This document shows, piece after piece, positions 1-8,200 of a DNA stretch of 64,000 nucleotides; the first letter of the stretch is position 1, and the number at the start of each line of letters is the position of its first letter. Source of the stretch: Enterobacter sp. Ag1 (GTDB lineage Bacteria; Pseudomonadota; Gammaproteobacteria; Enterobacterales; Enterobacteriaceae). A model generated the notes under the pieces. It was not told the origin of the DNA and searched no databases. It worked only from the letters and a program-made list of their open reading frames with translations. Location of the stretch: the NCBI GenBank assembly GCA_000277545.1, contig AKXM01000040.1, positions 62,001 through 126,000 on the forward strand. The letters run 5' to 3'. A program made the position numbers and the translations under genes.

Positions 1-1350
1 GGCGTGTTCTTCGACAAAAAGAACTTCGGTGAAACCAAAATCGTCAGCGGCGACCCAGGTCGCGCGGTGTCGGACGATATTCCGCCGGACAGGCTCAATG
101 GCCGCAGCATCGAAGCCTTTATCAATGACTTCCCGCTGAGCGAGGCAGACCGCAAGGCGCTGCTGGATCTGCACGTCAACCCTGCCGATTACCTGCCGGG
201 CATGACGGTCGAGCAGAAAAGTGAATGGCTGGATGTCCACAGCTATCATGAGTTCCTCGAGCAGAAAGTCGGCTTAAGCAAAATGGCGCTGATGTACTTC
301 CAGCAGCGTACCAACGACTTTTTTGCCATCGGGATTGAAGGCGTGAGCTGCAGCGACGCGCGCGCCTGTGCGCTGCCGGGCATGGAGGCAATGGGGTTGC
401 CGCCGCTGGATGGCGAAGCGCTGGCCGACCTTGAAGAGCCGTACACCTACCACTTCCCGGACGGCAACGCCGGGCTGACGCGCCTGATGGTGCGAAAACT
501 GATTCCTGACGCGCTGCCGGGCAGTACGATGGAAGATTCCGTCACCGCAAGGCTGCACTACGAGCTGCTGGACAGGCCGGAAAACGGTACCCGCATTCGG
601 CTCAACAGCAGCGTGATTAACGCCGCCAATGCCGATAACGGCGTGGTGGTGAGCTATATCAACAATCAGAGCGGCAAGCTGCACCGCGTGAAGAGCCGCA
701 ACGCCATTATGGCGGGCTACAATATGATGATCCCGTACATCGTGCCGGAGGCACCGGAGCAGCAGAAAGAAGATCTGCGCCTCAACGTCAAAGCGCCGCT
801 GGTCTACACCAACGTGGTGGTCAACAACTGGCGTGCTTTCAAAAACACCGGCGTGCATGAATTCTATTCCCCGGCAGCACCGTACAGCCGCGTGAAGCTT
901 GATTACCCGGTCAGCATGGGCGACTACCATCACCCGCAAACGCCGGACGACCCGATGTGTATCCACATGGTGTATGTGCCGACTTATCCGGGCAGCAACA
1001 TGTCTCCGCGCGAGCAGTTTCGCCGGGGCCGTGCATTCCTGCTCGGTTCTTCCTTTGAAGCCCATGAGCAGATGATCCGCTCTCAGCTGCAGGAGATGCT
1101 GGGCCACACTGGCTTTGACCACGAACGCGATATTGCGGCCATCACGGTCAACCGCTGGGCGCACGGCTATGCCTACTATGCTAACGCCCTGAGCGATGAC
1201 ATGGAGAAAATGCCGGAAATTATCAACCGTGCCCGCCAGCCGATAGGCCGCATCACGATTGCTAACTCTGACTCAGACTGGAGCGCTTACGCCCACGCGG
1301 CTATCGACCAGGCATGGCGTGCGGTCAACGAACTTGTGGCGATGGGGTAA
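1..1350 (+). CDS. FAD-dependent dehydrogenase, spermidine-dehydrogenase-like (5' end outside window)
   Basis: The reading frame is open from the first base, so the gene starts upstream and only the C-terminal ~449 residues are present. The N-terminal dinucleotide-binding motif is not visible. The C-terminus (GRITIANSDSDWSAYAHAAI) resembles the FAD-binding end of amine-oxidase/NAD(P)-binding-like flavoproteins, and overall the sequence looks like the SpdH-type spermidine dehydrogenases annotated in gamma-proteobacteria. A triheme cytochrome c gene follows after 7 nt, which points to a periplasmic dehydrogenase passing electrons from substrate oxidation to the respiratory chain. The substrate is inference: spermidine or another amine is likely, an alcohol or sugar possible. 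The family assignment is from memory of sequence patterns, not a search. Confidence 0.6.
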   Translation, partial: GVFFDKKNFGETKIVSGDPGRAVSDDIPPDRLNGRSIEAFINDFPLSEADRKALLDLHVNPADYLPGMTVEQKSEWLDVHSYHEFLEQKVGLSKMALMYFQQRTNDFFAIGIEGVSCSDARACALPGMEAMGLPPLDGEALADLEEPYTYHFPDGNAGLTRLMVRKLIPDALPGSTMEDSVTARLHYELLDRPENGTRIRLNSSVINAANADNGVVVSYINNQSGKLHRVKSRNAIMAGYNMMIPYIVPEAPEQQKEDLRLNVKAPLVYTNVVVNNWRAFKNTGVHEFYSPAAPYSRVKLDYPVSMGDYHHPQTPDDPMCIHMVYVPTYPGSNMSPREQFRRGRAFLLGSSFEAHEQMIRSQLQEMLGHTGFDHERDIAAITVNRWAHGYAYYANALSDDMEKMPEIINRARQPIGRITIANSDSDWSAYAHAAIDQAWRAVNELVAMG

Positions 1351-1357
1351 CCAGGAA

Positions 1358-2560
1358 ATGAAACGTATTTTAGCGGCTATCTCGATCCTCTTTTCTGCCA
1401 GCGGCTACGCTGCCGTATCGCAAGGTGAGTATGTGGCGCGCGCGTCAGACTGCGTCGCCTGCCACACCGTAGACGGCGGCCAGCCGATGGCCGGAGGCAA
1501 AAAGTTTTCTACGCCGGTGGGGGATATCTACTCCACCAACATCACGCCGGACAAAACCCACGGCATTGGCGATTACAGCTACGAAGATTTCGAGAAGGCG
1601 GTTCGCCAGGGGATAGCCAAAGATGGTCACGCCCTTTACCCGGCGATGCCTTATCCTTCCTACGCCAAAATGACCGATGAAGACGTGAAGGCGCTGTACG
1701 ACTACTTTATGAAGGACGTTGCCCCGGCGGCGACCGCCAATAAAGAGAATGATATTCCGCTGCTGCTGTCGGCCCGCTGGCCGCTGCGCGTGTGGAACGG
1801 CCTGTTCGTGGATGACGTGAAATCCGGCGGTGTGGTGGTTGAGGCCCGCGGGGATAACGCGGAGAAAATTAAACGTGGGGCTTATCTGGTGCAGGGGCCG
1901 GGCCACTGCGGCGCCTGCCATACTCCACGCGGCATGGCGATGCAGGAGAAAGGCTACGATGATTCCAGCCCGGAATTCCTGAGCGGGGCGATGATCGACG
2001 GCTGGTATGCGCCTTCCCTGCGCGGCATGAATATGTCCACCCAGGAAGTGAAAGACTTGCTGAGCAAAGGCCGCAGCCAGCATCACGCTATTGCCGGGCC
2101 AATGGGGGAAGTGGTCACCCAAAGTACCCAGTACCTGACGGATGCCGACCTGGAAGCTATCGCGCTGTATATCGCCAACTTCAAGCCGCAAAAACCAGCC
2201 GCCACGCCGGTGAATGCTGCCGTGGTTTCTCAGCCGTCCGACGGTAAAACCCTCTACATGCGCTACTGCTCAACCTGCCACAGCCCGGACGGGAAGGGGA
2301 CTGACTTTAACGTGCCGTCGTTGGTGGGCAACTCGGCGGTGATGGCGAAAGATCCGTCCTCGCTTATCAGCGTGATCGCCGACGGGGCGCACACGCCGCA
2401 AACCCAGGGCACTATTCCGTTCATGATGCCCGGCTATAAAGGCGTGCTGTCGGACAAAGAGATGACCGATGTGGTGAACTACGTGCGTGGTTCCTGGGGT
2501 AACGGTGCGCCTGCGGCAACCGAAGCTGAGGTGAAGAAGATAACCGGCGAGGGCAAATAG
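1358..2560 (+). CDS. Triheme cytochrome c, dehydrogenase electron-acceptor subunit
   Basis: Exported c-type cytochrome of 400 residues with three CXXCH heme sites: CVACH (32-36), CGACH (184-188) and CSTCH (304-308). The signal peptide ends near SGYAA (residue 19). This three-domain layout is that of the cytochrome subunits of membrane-bound alcohol, gluconate and related dehydrogenases, which take electrons from a flavoprotein and pass them to ubiquinone or an oxidase. I chose the ATG at 1358 rather than an upstream in-frame start because it gives the signal peptide directly and lies 7 nt after the flavoprotein stop, preceded by CCAGGAA. The two genes therefore form one operon. Heme attachment needs the Ccm system, encoded about 10 kb downstream. 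Confidence 0.88.
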   Translation: MKRILAAISILFSASGYAAVSQGEYVARASDCVACHTVDGGQPMAGGKKFSTPVGDIYSTNITPDKTHGIGDYSYEDFEKAVRQGIAKDGHALYPAMPYPSYAKMTDEDVKALYDYFMKDVAPAATANKENDIPLLLSARWPLRVWNGLFVDDVKSGGVVVEARGDNAEKIKRGAYLVQGPGHCGACHTPRGMAMQEKGYDDSSPEFLSGAMIDGWYAPSLRGMNMSTQEVKDLLSKGRSQHHAIAGPMGEVVTQSTQYLTDADLEAIALYIANFKPQKPAATPVNAAVVSQPSDGKTLYMRYCSTCHSPDGKGTDFNVPSLVGNSAVMAKDPSSLISVIADGAHTPQTQGTIPFMMPGYKGVLSDKEMTDVVNYVRGSWGNGAPAATEAEVKKITGEGK

Positions 2561-2581
2561 TTCAGCCAGATAAGTTTAAAC

Positions 2582-2606
2582 AGGGGCCTTGATGGCCCCT
2601 CTTTAT
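2582..2606 (+). terminator. Rho-independent terminator after the cytochrome gene
   Basis: Perfect 7-bp stem AGGGGCC/GGCCCCT with loop TTGAT, followed by CTTTAT. It lies 21 nt after the cytochrome stop codon and closes the dehydrogenase operon. Confidence 0.75.
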
Positions 2607-2675
2607 CGGGGTTAGATTCGCCTGGCCTCGTGAAATTCGCTATCATCCGGCTCCACTCTCCAGCCGGGCAGCCCA

Positions 2676-3374
2676 ATGTCTACGATTATTGATACGTTTA
2701 TTGCCCCGCCTTGTTTTGATGAGATAGAAATTCTTTATCAGGACGAGCATCTGGCGTTGATCGATAAACCTTCCGGCTTGCTCAGCCTTTCAGGGAAAAA
2801 TCCGCAGAATCTTGACTCGGTGCATCATCGGCTGGTGCAGATATTCCCCGGCTGCACGCTGGTGCATCGCCTGGATTTCGGCACCTCCGGGCTGATGGTG
2901 ATTGCGCTGAATAAGGCGATCAATGCGTTGCTCTGCCAGCAGTTCAGCCAGCGTTCTGTTGCCAAGGTGTATACCGCGCTGCTTTGCGGGCATCTTGAAA
3001 AAGAGGAAGGAATGATCGACGCGGCGATTGCCAAAGATCCGGCGCTGTTTCCACTGATGTCGATTTGCGCCGTCAGCGGCAAACCTGCTCGCTCGCGTTA
3101 CACGGTGATTGAGCGGATTTATCGGGAACTTGAAAATGGTGCTCGGCTGCCGTTAACGAGGGTACAGCTTGCGCCTGAAACCGGGCGGACCCACCAGCTG
3201 CGCATCCATGCGCAATATCTTGGCCACCCGATTCTGGGCTGCGATCTGTATGGCGGGCTGGCGTTGTCAGGCACTGAACGAGTGCCGCGGCTGATGCTGC
3301 ATGCCAGCGAACTGCATTTTGTTCACCCGGTCAGCGGCGAACCGGTGGCTGCCAGATGCGACAGCCCATTCTGA
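2676..3374 (+). CDS. RluA-family RNA pseudouridine synthase
   Basis: Protein of 232 residues that isomerises uridine to pseudouridine in rRNA or tRNA. The catalytic motif is visible as VHRLDFGTSGL near residues 63-73, with the nucleophilic Asp in HRLD, and the second family signature appears as GRTHQLRIHAQYLGHPILG near residues 168-186. There is no N-terminal S4 domain, so it is RluA-like in architecture rather than RluC/RluD-like. It differs clearly from E. coli RluA (219 residues), so it is probably a paralogue with unknown target. It stands alone between a terminator and convergent ymjA. No strong Shine-Dalgarno sequence precedes the ATG. Confidence 0.85.
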   Translation: MSTIIDTFIAPPCFDEIEILYQDEHLALIDKPSGLLSLSGKNPQNLDSVHHRLVQIFPGCTLVHRLDFGTSGLMVIALNKAINALLCQQFSQRSVAKVYTALLCGHLEKEEGMIDAAIAKDPALFPLMSICAVSGKPARSRYTVIERIYRELENGARLPLTRVQLAPETGRTHQLRIHAQYLGHPILGCDLYGGLALSGTERVPRLMLHASELHFVHPVSGEPVAARCDSPF

Positions 3375-3398
3375 CGAGAAAATGTGTTGCGGCAGACA

Positions 3399-3644
3399 TT
3401 ACTCGTTGCCCCACTGATTCAGAAACTCAGCGATTTCGTCAATGCGCTGTTCGGCAAGGCCAGCCTCAACGGCCATCTCACCCTGCGCTTCCTCGCTGAT
3501 TTCCTCGTTATTCATTAAGCGGGTAATCAGCAGCTGGAAATAGTGCGCCACGGCATCACGCTCATCCTCGGCAACGGGCTTTGCCGCTTCCGTCGAGTAT
3601 TCGTCCGCGATGTCGTAATATTTCAGGTCGATTTCGTTGTTCAT
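3399..3644 (-). CDS. ymjA: YmjA-like small protein (DUF2543)
   Basis: A protein of 81 residues, closely matching my memory of E. coli YmjA in length and sequence, especially the C-terminus [15 protein letters not shown]...[14 protein letters not shown]. It is acidic and likely helical, with no signal peptide or membrane segment. The function is unknown. An upstream in-frame start exists, but the ATG at 3644 reproduces the family's N-terminus ([16 protein letters not shown]) and is preceded by AGAGATAAC. Its neighbour gstA is upstream on the same strand, 61 nt away. Confidence 0.85.
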   Translation of the reverse strand: MNNEIDLKYYDIADEYSTEAAKPVAEDERDAVAHYFQLLITRLMNNEEISEEAQGEMAVEAGLAEQRIDEIAEFLNQWGNE

Positions 3645-3705
3645 GGTTATCTCTGGGTTTGTTAGCCTGGCCGCGATAATAGCATTGTTCAGCGGGCAAA
3701 AGGGA

Positions 3706-4311
3706 TCAGTGAGTTTCTTCCACACGGAGGGCTTCCTGCACCGCTGGCCGCGCGTTTATCGCCGTCATATAACGGGTAATAGCGGGCCACTGGTTAAGGT
3801 CGATTGATAACATTTTGCCCCAGCTCAGGACGGTATAAAGATAGGCATCAGCCACGCTAAAAGTGGAGCCGGTCAGGTACACAGTTTTCGAGAGCGCATC
3901 CTGAACAAAATCGAGCCGCTTGAAAAATTTTTCGCGGAAGATGGCTTTAACCTCTTCCGGCAGCGAGGCGTTGAACAGCGGGGCAGACGCGGTATGAAGT
4001 TCGCTGGTGATGAAATTCAGCCACTCCTGCAATCTAACCCGTGCCCAGCTTCCTGCCAGAGGCGCTAGCCCTTTTTCCGGGCGAAGATCGGCCAGGTACT
4101 GCACGATAGCCGTGCCTTCCGTCAGGATCTCCCCGTTGTCCAGCTCCAGCGCGGCAACATAGCCTTTGGGCGTGACGGTGAAAAAGTCTCGCCCGTCGGC
4201 GGTGATCTTAGTTTTGTTATCCACTTTGATGAGTTCGAATTCCAGCTCTAATTCACGCAGGACAATGTGGGGCGAGAGCGAACAAGCTTTTGGGGCGTAA
4301 TACAGTTTCAT
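3706..4311 (-). CDS. gstA: Glutathione S-transferase, beta class
   Basis: Cytosolic enzyme that conjugates glutathione to electrophiles. The 201-residue length equals E. coli GstA. The N-terminal thioredoxin-like domain begins [16 protein letters not shown] with the beta-class Cys10, and [13 protein letters not shown] is the glutathione-contacting segment. The C-terminal helical domain contains the family pattern [14 protein letters not shown]. Overall similarity to GstA is moderate, so this could be a GstA-like paralogue rather than the strict orthologue. The gene is divergent from a LysR-type regulator at 4441, a common arrangement when the regulator controls the neighbouring gene, but no direct evidence is visible. 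Confidence 0.82.
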   Translation of the reverse strand: MKLYYAPKACSLSPHIVLRELELEFELIKVDNKTKITADGRDFFTVTPKGYVAALELDNGEILTEGTAIVQYLADLRPEKGLAPLAGSWARVRLQEWLNFITSELHTASAPLFNASLPEEVKAIFREKFFKRLDFVQDALSKTVYLTGSTFSVADAYLYTVLSWGKMLSIDLNQWPAITRYMTAINARPAVQEALRVEETH

Positions 4312-4440
4312 GGCATCTCCAACAAATTAAAAACAGCTGTACAGCGCGCGACCCGGCGCCTGGATGCACTATGATTTAGCCCGCCACCTCTGTAAAATTA
4401 ATCATTCATTAAATAACTATTAGTTGAGCTACTGATAACG

Positions 4441-5316
4441 ATGATGAACCTTTTGCACTGGCGGTTGCTGGTCGCGGTGGCCGATGCCCGCAACATTTCC
4501 CGTGCGGCGGAGGAGGTGGGCATGACTCAGTCAGGTGCCAGCCAGGCCATCGCGCAGCTTGAAGCTTCCCTGGGGTTCCCGGTTTTTACCCGCGAGCGCA
4601 GGAACATTGGCGTTACCGCGCTGGGGGAGCAGGTTATCGCTCATGCCAGAAGTATGCAGCTGTATCTCGAGGCGATCCGCTCGCTGACCGAGTCGTGTCG
4701 GGACTTAAGCGGGAGCCGTATTCGCCTCGGCAGCTTCCCGTCGGTGACATCGACGCTGCTGCCCGGCCTGCTGCGTGACTTCAGGCGTTTGCATCCCGGC
4801 ATTGAGGTCGTGGTACTCGAAGGTATTGATGAAGAAGTCGAGCAGTGGATTGCTGCAGATACCGTCGAACTGGGTGTGGTGATGAACCCCGGTCCCGGCC
4901 GGGCTGACGTTATTCTCGGGCAGGATGCCTGGATGGCGGTGTTGCCTGCCAGCCACGCCATGGCGCGTGGGGCAAGATCCCGGGGAATAACCCTTGAAGC
5001 GTTGGCGGAGCAGCCCTTCGTGCTGGCGACTGGAGGCTGTGTGGTAAACGGCGGCAGTTTAATGGCAGAGGCCGGTTTGCGCTTGTCTGACATACGCGTC
5101 ACGGTCCGGGACTGGGTCAGCGCCTGTATGCTGGTGCGTGAAGACATGGGTGTGGCGATAGTGCCTGCGTCCACGCTGCCTGAAGATATGCGCGGCCTGT
5201 GCGTGGTGCCGCTGACGCCGGGGCTTCATCGCGAGTTTGGCCTGGTGTGTTCTTCGGCAGGAAAAACGTCCCCGGCGGTTCAGGCCCTGGTAACCCGACT
5301 GCGTAAAGCGGGATGA
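4441..5316 (+). CDS. LysR-type transcriptional regulator
   Basis: DNA-binding regulator of 291 residues. The N-terminal winged helix-turn-helix is visible at about residues 5-62 (LLVAVADARNISRAAEEVGMTQSGASQAIAQLE), followed by a periplasmic-binding-protein-like effector domain from about residue 90. Two consecutive ATG codons (4441, 4444) could start it, and neither has a strong Shine-Dalgarno sequence. It is transcribed away from gstA across a 129-nt gap and ends 20 nt before the end of a second, convergent LysR gene. The effector is unknown. Regulation of gstA is a reasonable guess from orientation only. Confidence 0.85.
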   Translation: MMNLLHWRLLVAVADARNISRAAEEVGMTQSGASQAIAQLEASLGFPVFTRERRNIGVTALGEQVIAHARSMQLYLEAIRSLTESCRDLSGSRIRLGSFPSVTSTLLPGLLRDFRRLHPGIEVVVLEGIDEEVEQWIAADTVELGVVMNPGPGRADVILGQDAWMAVLPASHAMARGARSRGITLEALAEQPFVLATGGCVVNGGSLMAEAGLRLSDIRVTVRDWVSACMLVREDMGVAIVPASTLPEDMRGLCVVPLTPGLHREFGLVCSSAGKTSPAVQALVTRLRKAG

Positions 5317-5335
5317 GCTAAACGCCGAACAGCTT

Positions 5336-6268
5336 TCACTGCCCGGTGTTTATCTCCTTCGCCAGCGTTTGCAGCCTCGATTTCAGCCAGTTGGTCGCGC
5401 TCCGCTTCCCGCTTCGTTTGTGTGAATAAATTTTTATTTCAAACGGACGTATTTCGAACGGTAATGAAAAAATCTTTATATTCGTGGCTGGCATCAGTTT
5501 TTCAGCGGCAAAGCGCGGCAGCGCCATTAGCAGATTGCTTTCTGCCACAATAAACGGCGCGCTAAGCATAGATGGCGTCTTGATGGCTATTTGCCGCGTG
5601 TAACCCATTTGCTCAAGCTGCCTGTCCAACACACCTTGCTTCTCATTCCACGGCGTGACAACGATGTGCCTTGCGGCGAGATAATCCTCAAATGTCAGCC
5701 GTGTCCGGCTTGGGTGACTGATGACGACATACTCATCTGTAAACCAGCTAATTTCTTCCAGCTCCGGATGCCGGATATCTTCTGAGGTACTGAACCCCAG
5801 CGCCAAATCCACTTCGCCCGCCAGAAGCTCCGTCAGTGCCGGTGTATGAGGCAAGTAAAGTAACTCGAAGCTCAGGCCGGGCGCTTCATGCTGCAGTTTG
5901 TGCATCAGGGCAGGGAAAATGCAAAAAGCGGTAAAATCCGTAATCGCTATCTGCAGGCGCTCTGTCGTCCGGGATGCGTCAAACTCCGGCTGCTGAGTCA
6001 GCTCTTGATCCAGGTATTTCAACGTCGAAGCAATAGAAGGGGCGAGCTGCGTGGCATACACGCTGGGACACATCCGGTGCCCTTCCCGGTAAAACAGCGG
6101 GTCATTGAGCGAGGCTCTCAGTCTCGACAGCGCGTGGCTAAGCGCCGAGGTGCTCATCGCCAGTTCATCGGCCGCCAGGCGGACGGAACGATGGCGATAA
6201 ATCGCGTCAAAAACAGGCAAAAGGTTTAAATCGATACGCCTTAAGGTTGGATGCATAATATTCATCAT
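5336..6268 (-). CDS. LysR-type transcriptional regulator (NodD/PcpR-like branch)
   Basis: Regulator of 310 residues. The N-terminal pattern LRRIDLNLLPVFDAIYRHRSVRLAADELAMSTSALSHALSRLR is typical of the LysR branch that includes NodD, LeuO-like and PcpR-like proteins. The effector-binding domain follows from about residue 100. Three in-frame ATGs (6268, 6265, 6256) lie close together, so the start is uncertain by up to four residues. It is divergent from the acetyltransferase gene at 6361 with a 92-nt shared promoter region, making that gene a candidate target. The ligand is unknown. Confidence 0.85.
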   Translation of the reverse strand: MMNIMHPTLRRIDLNLLPVFDAIYRHRSVRLAADELAMSTSALSHALSRLRASLNDPLFYREGHRMCPSVYATQLAPSIASTLKYLDQELTQQPEFDASRTTERLQIAITDFTAFCIFPALMHKLQHEAPGLSFELLYLPHTPALTELLAGEVDLALGFSTSEDIRHPELEEISWFTDEYVVISHPSRTRLTFEDYLAARHIVVTPWNEKQGVLDRQLEQMGYTRQIAIKTPSMLSAPFIVAESNLLMALPRFAAEKLMPATNIKIFSLPFEIRPFEIKIYSHKRSGKRSATNWLKSRLQTLAKEINTGQ

Positions 6269-6360
6269 CTGGTGATTTCATTACACTTAATTCGCCTGAC
6301 AATAACCTTTATGCTTGGGGCCAGCAACGTTAACGCCATCCAGAAATAACAGGAAAACCA

Positions 6361-6837
6361 ATGAGTATGACGATTCGTCAGGCCCGCCCGGAAGACGCTC
6401 AGGCTATTTACGACATGATCTATGAGCTGGCCGTGTATGAAAAAGCCCCTCAGGAAGTGATCACCACGCCAGAGGAGATCCGGGCGACGCTGTTTGACGC
6501 AGGCAGTAAAACTGAAGCGTTGATCTGCGAGACAGAAGGCAAAATTATCGGTTACGCCGTTTTCTTCACCAGCTACTCGACCTGGCTTGGGAGGAATGGT
6601 ATCTACATGGAGGATTTATACATCTCTCCTGAGTATCGCGGCAGGGGAGCGGGAAGGTCGTTACTGAAATATATCGCGCAGTGCGCGGTGCAGCGGCAGT
6701 GTGGCCGCCTGGAATGGTCTGTCCTGGACTGGAACCAGCCCGCGATTGATTTTTATCTGAGCATCGGGGCGTTGCCGCAATCGGAATGGGTTCGCTACCG
6801 CCTGGATGGTGAGGCATTATTGAAATTTGCCGATTAA
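6361..6837 (+). CDS. GNAT acetyltransferase, SSAT (diamine/spermidine)-like
   Basis: Acetyl-CoA-dependent N-acetyltransferase of 158 residues. The acetyl-CoA loop is visible as EYRGRGAGRSLL (about residues 92-103), and IYMEDLYISPEYRG plus WNQPAIDFYLSIGA match the layout of eukaryotic-type spermidine/spermine N1-acetyltransferases (LEDFFV..YRG, WNEPSINFYKRRGA). A polyamine, thialysine or other amine substrate is therefore plausible, but I cannot confirm it. A good Shine-Dalgarno sequence (AGGAAAACCA-ATG) fixes the start. It is divergent from a LysR regulator. A possible spermidine dehydrogenase lies 5 kb upstream. Confidence 0.8.
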   Translation: MSMTIRQARPEDAQAIYDMIYELAVYEKAPQEVITTPEEIRATLFDAGSKTEALICETEGKIIGYAVFFTSYSTWLGRNGIYMEDLYISPEYRGRGAGRSLLKYIAQCAVQRQCGRLEWSVLDWNQPAIDFYLSIGALPQSEWVRYRLDGEALLKFAD

Positions 6838-7073
6838 AAACAGGACGATATAACAATCCCGCAGCGGCGGGATTTATACAGCTAACAGCGCTTATTTGCA
6901 AAAATGCGATGAGTTATTTTATGGTAATTTATTAATATTAATGGCATTAATCGATATAATGCAGTGCTGAACGTTTAGACATAAATATGCACACTTTATT
7001 TCAGCCGTGGCATCTGGTGTTCAAAATCTGCCCACGTTAGAGTGATGGTCTGGTTTTTAGCCTGGGTGACAAA

Positions 7074-7301
7074 ATGAAAGTATTAAGTATCGTGGGGGCG
7101 ACATTGTTAGCGACCTCATTCCATGCCTCGGCATTCGTTTCTAATTCCTCGGTTCGCCCTGAACAGACGGCGAATGTGAACAATAACGCCGCCAATGGGC
7201 ATGCCATTCCTTCCGAAGCCAACTACGACATCACCAAAATCATCCCGATTGCGGGCTGCAACTGCGCTTTTTGCACCGCTTTACGCAGCGCGAATCTGTA
7301 A
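7074..7301 (+). CDS. Small exported peptide with C-terminal CNCAFC motif, unknown
   Basis: I do not recognise this 75-residue protein. It has a clear signal peptide (MKVLSIVGATLLATSFHASA), a polar Asn-rich linker, and a C-terminus that ends in a hydrophobic segment and three closely spaced cysteines (KIIPIAGCNCAFCTALRSANL). The mature chain would be about 55 residues. The start has a good Shine-Dalgarno sequence (GGGTG, 5 nt before ATG), the upstream 236 nt are AT-rich, and a strong hairpin follows the stop, so it looks like a complete single-gene unit. The Cys cluster could bind metal, form disulfides or be modified. No modification or export genes are adjacent. Confidence 0.55.
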   Translation: MKVLSIVGATLLATSFHASAFVSNSSVRPEQTANVNNNAANGHAIPSEANYDITKIIPIAGCNCAFCTALRSANL

Positions 7302-7315
7302 TCCGATCTTACTGT

Positions 7316-7352
7316 TTCAGGCCCTGTTTATCGTCATGATAGCGGGCCTGAA
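7316..7352. terminator. Hairpin between convergent genes
   Basis: Nine-bp perfect arms TTCAGGCCC/GGGCCTGAA, 19 nt apart, with a smaller TATC/GATA stem inside. It lies between the small exported peptide gene and the convergent Nudix gene and probably ends both transcripts. No strong T-run follows on the plus strand. Confidence 0.5.
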
Positions 7353-7378
7353 GTTGCCTGTTTGCTCGCGTCAAGCTG

Positions 7379-8002
7379 CTAGTCATACCACGGTTGCCTA
7401 TCGCTGGTGGCAATTTCCATGCTGACAATCAGCTCTTCCGGGACAATGCGCGTCAACGACAGCTCCGGCAGATCGTTAATGGCGAAGAAGCCGATATCGG
7501 TGGATTCGTGGCTGAGGGCAAGGTTGCCGCCGGTTTCTTCACACAGAAAAATGAGCTTGTAGACGTGCCAGGGCAGCGGGGGATGGCCGTGCAGATTACG
7601 GTCCCACACGCCCAACAGTTTGGTCACCTTCACTTCCAGCCCGGTTTCTTCCCTTACTTCCCGGCAGACGGCAGCGGACGGGGTATCGCCCACATCGGCC
7701 CAGCCGCCGGGTAAGCTCCATTTCCCATCCTCCGCTTCTTTGACCATCAGCACCTTACCGTCGCGAATAATAAAAGCGCGAACGTCGGTTTTCGGTGTGG
7801 CGTACCCGGACTCAGAGACAGGATTCAAGGTTTCTGAATTAATGTTAAAACGGGAGCGGAGCAGGTTTTCGGCGATGTCACGGAGGGCTTCATAGCGTTC
7901 CTTGTCAAACACATCTTTGGCGTATGTCAGCCCGTTCTGGGCAATAGCATTGAGTTTCTGAGCGACTGTGTGGATATCGGTCTCTTTGATGGCGTCCGGC
8001 AT
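7379..8002 (-). CDS. Nudix hydrolase with N-terminal Nudix_N domain
   Basis: Predicted nucleotide-diphosphate hydrolase of 207 residues. The Nudix box is seen at GGWADVGDTPSAAVCREVREETGLE, split here as GGWADVGD then REVREETGL; the REXXEEXGL core is intact, while the first box Glu is Asp. The ~60-residue helical N-terminus (HTVAQKLNAIAQNGLTYAKD...ERYEALRDIA) matches the accessory Nudix_N domain of ADP-ribose or CDP-choline pyrophosphatase-like enzymes. I prefer the ATG at 8002 over the GTG at 8011 because AGGTG lies 6 nt before it and the GTG is inside that site. Substrate unknown. It is convergent with the small peptide gene. Confidence 0.83.
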   Translation of the reverse strand: MPDAIKETDIHTVAQKLNAIAQNGLTYAKDVFDKERYEALRDIAENLLRSRFNINSETLNPVSESGYATPKTDVRAFIIRDGKVLMVKEAEDGKWSLPGGWADVGDTPSAAVCREVREETGLEVKVTKLLGVWDRNLHGHPPLPWHVYKLIFLCEETGGNLALSHESTDIGFFAINDLPELSLTRIVPEELIVSMEIATSDRQPWYD

Positions 8003-8200
8003 TGTTTTCACCTGTGTTGTGCAGAAAGAAAAACTCAGTCAGTGCACAACCGTAGCAGTAAAATCAATGGATTAAAATGTGAGTAGAGCAGGTTTCGCGA
8101 GGCAGTTTCCGGCTAACCCCCTCATTTCTGGCATTATCTTGTTGAGGATCTTTGCGCTATTCTGGGTCTACTTTCGGATAATGATGAATAACGACTTGCC

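Noticed and set aside
274-1164. Long open frame on the minus strand opposite the flavoprotein gene
   Set aside because: It mirrors the GC-rich coding frame, gives a His/Arg/Val-rich translation without motifs, and has no ribosome-binding site.
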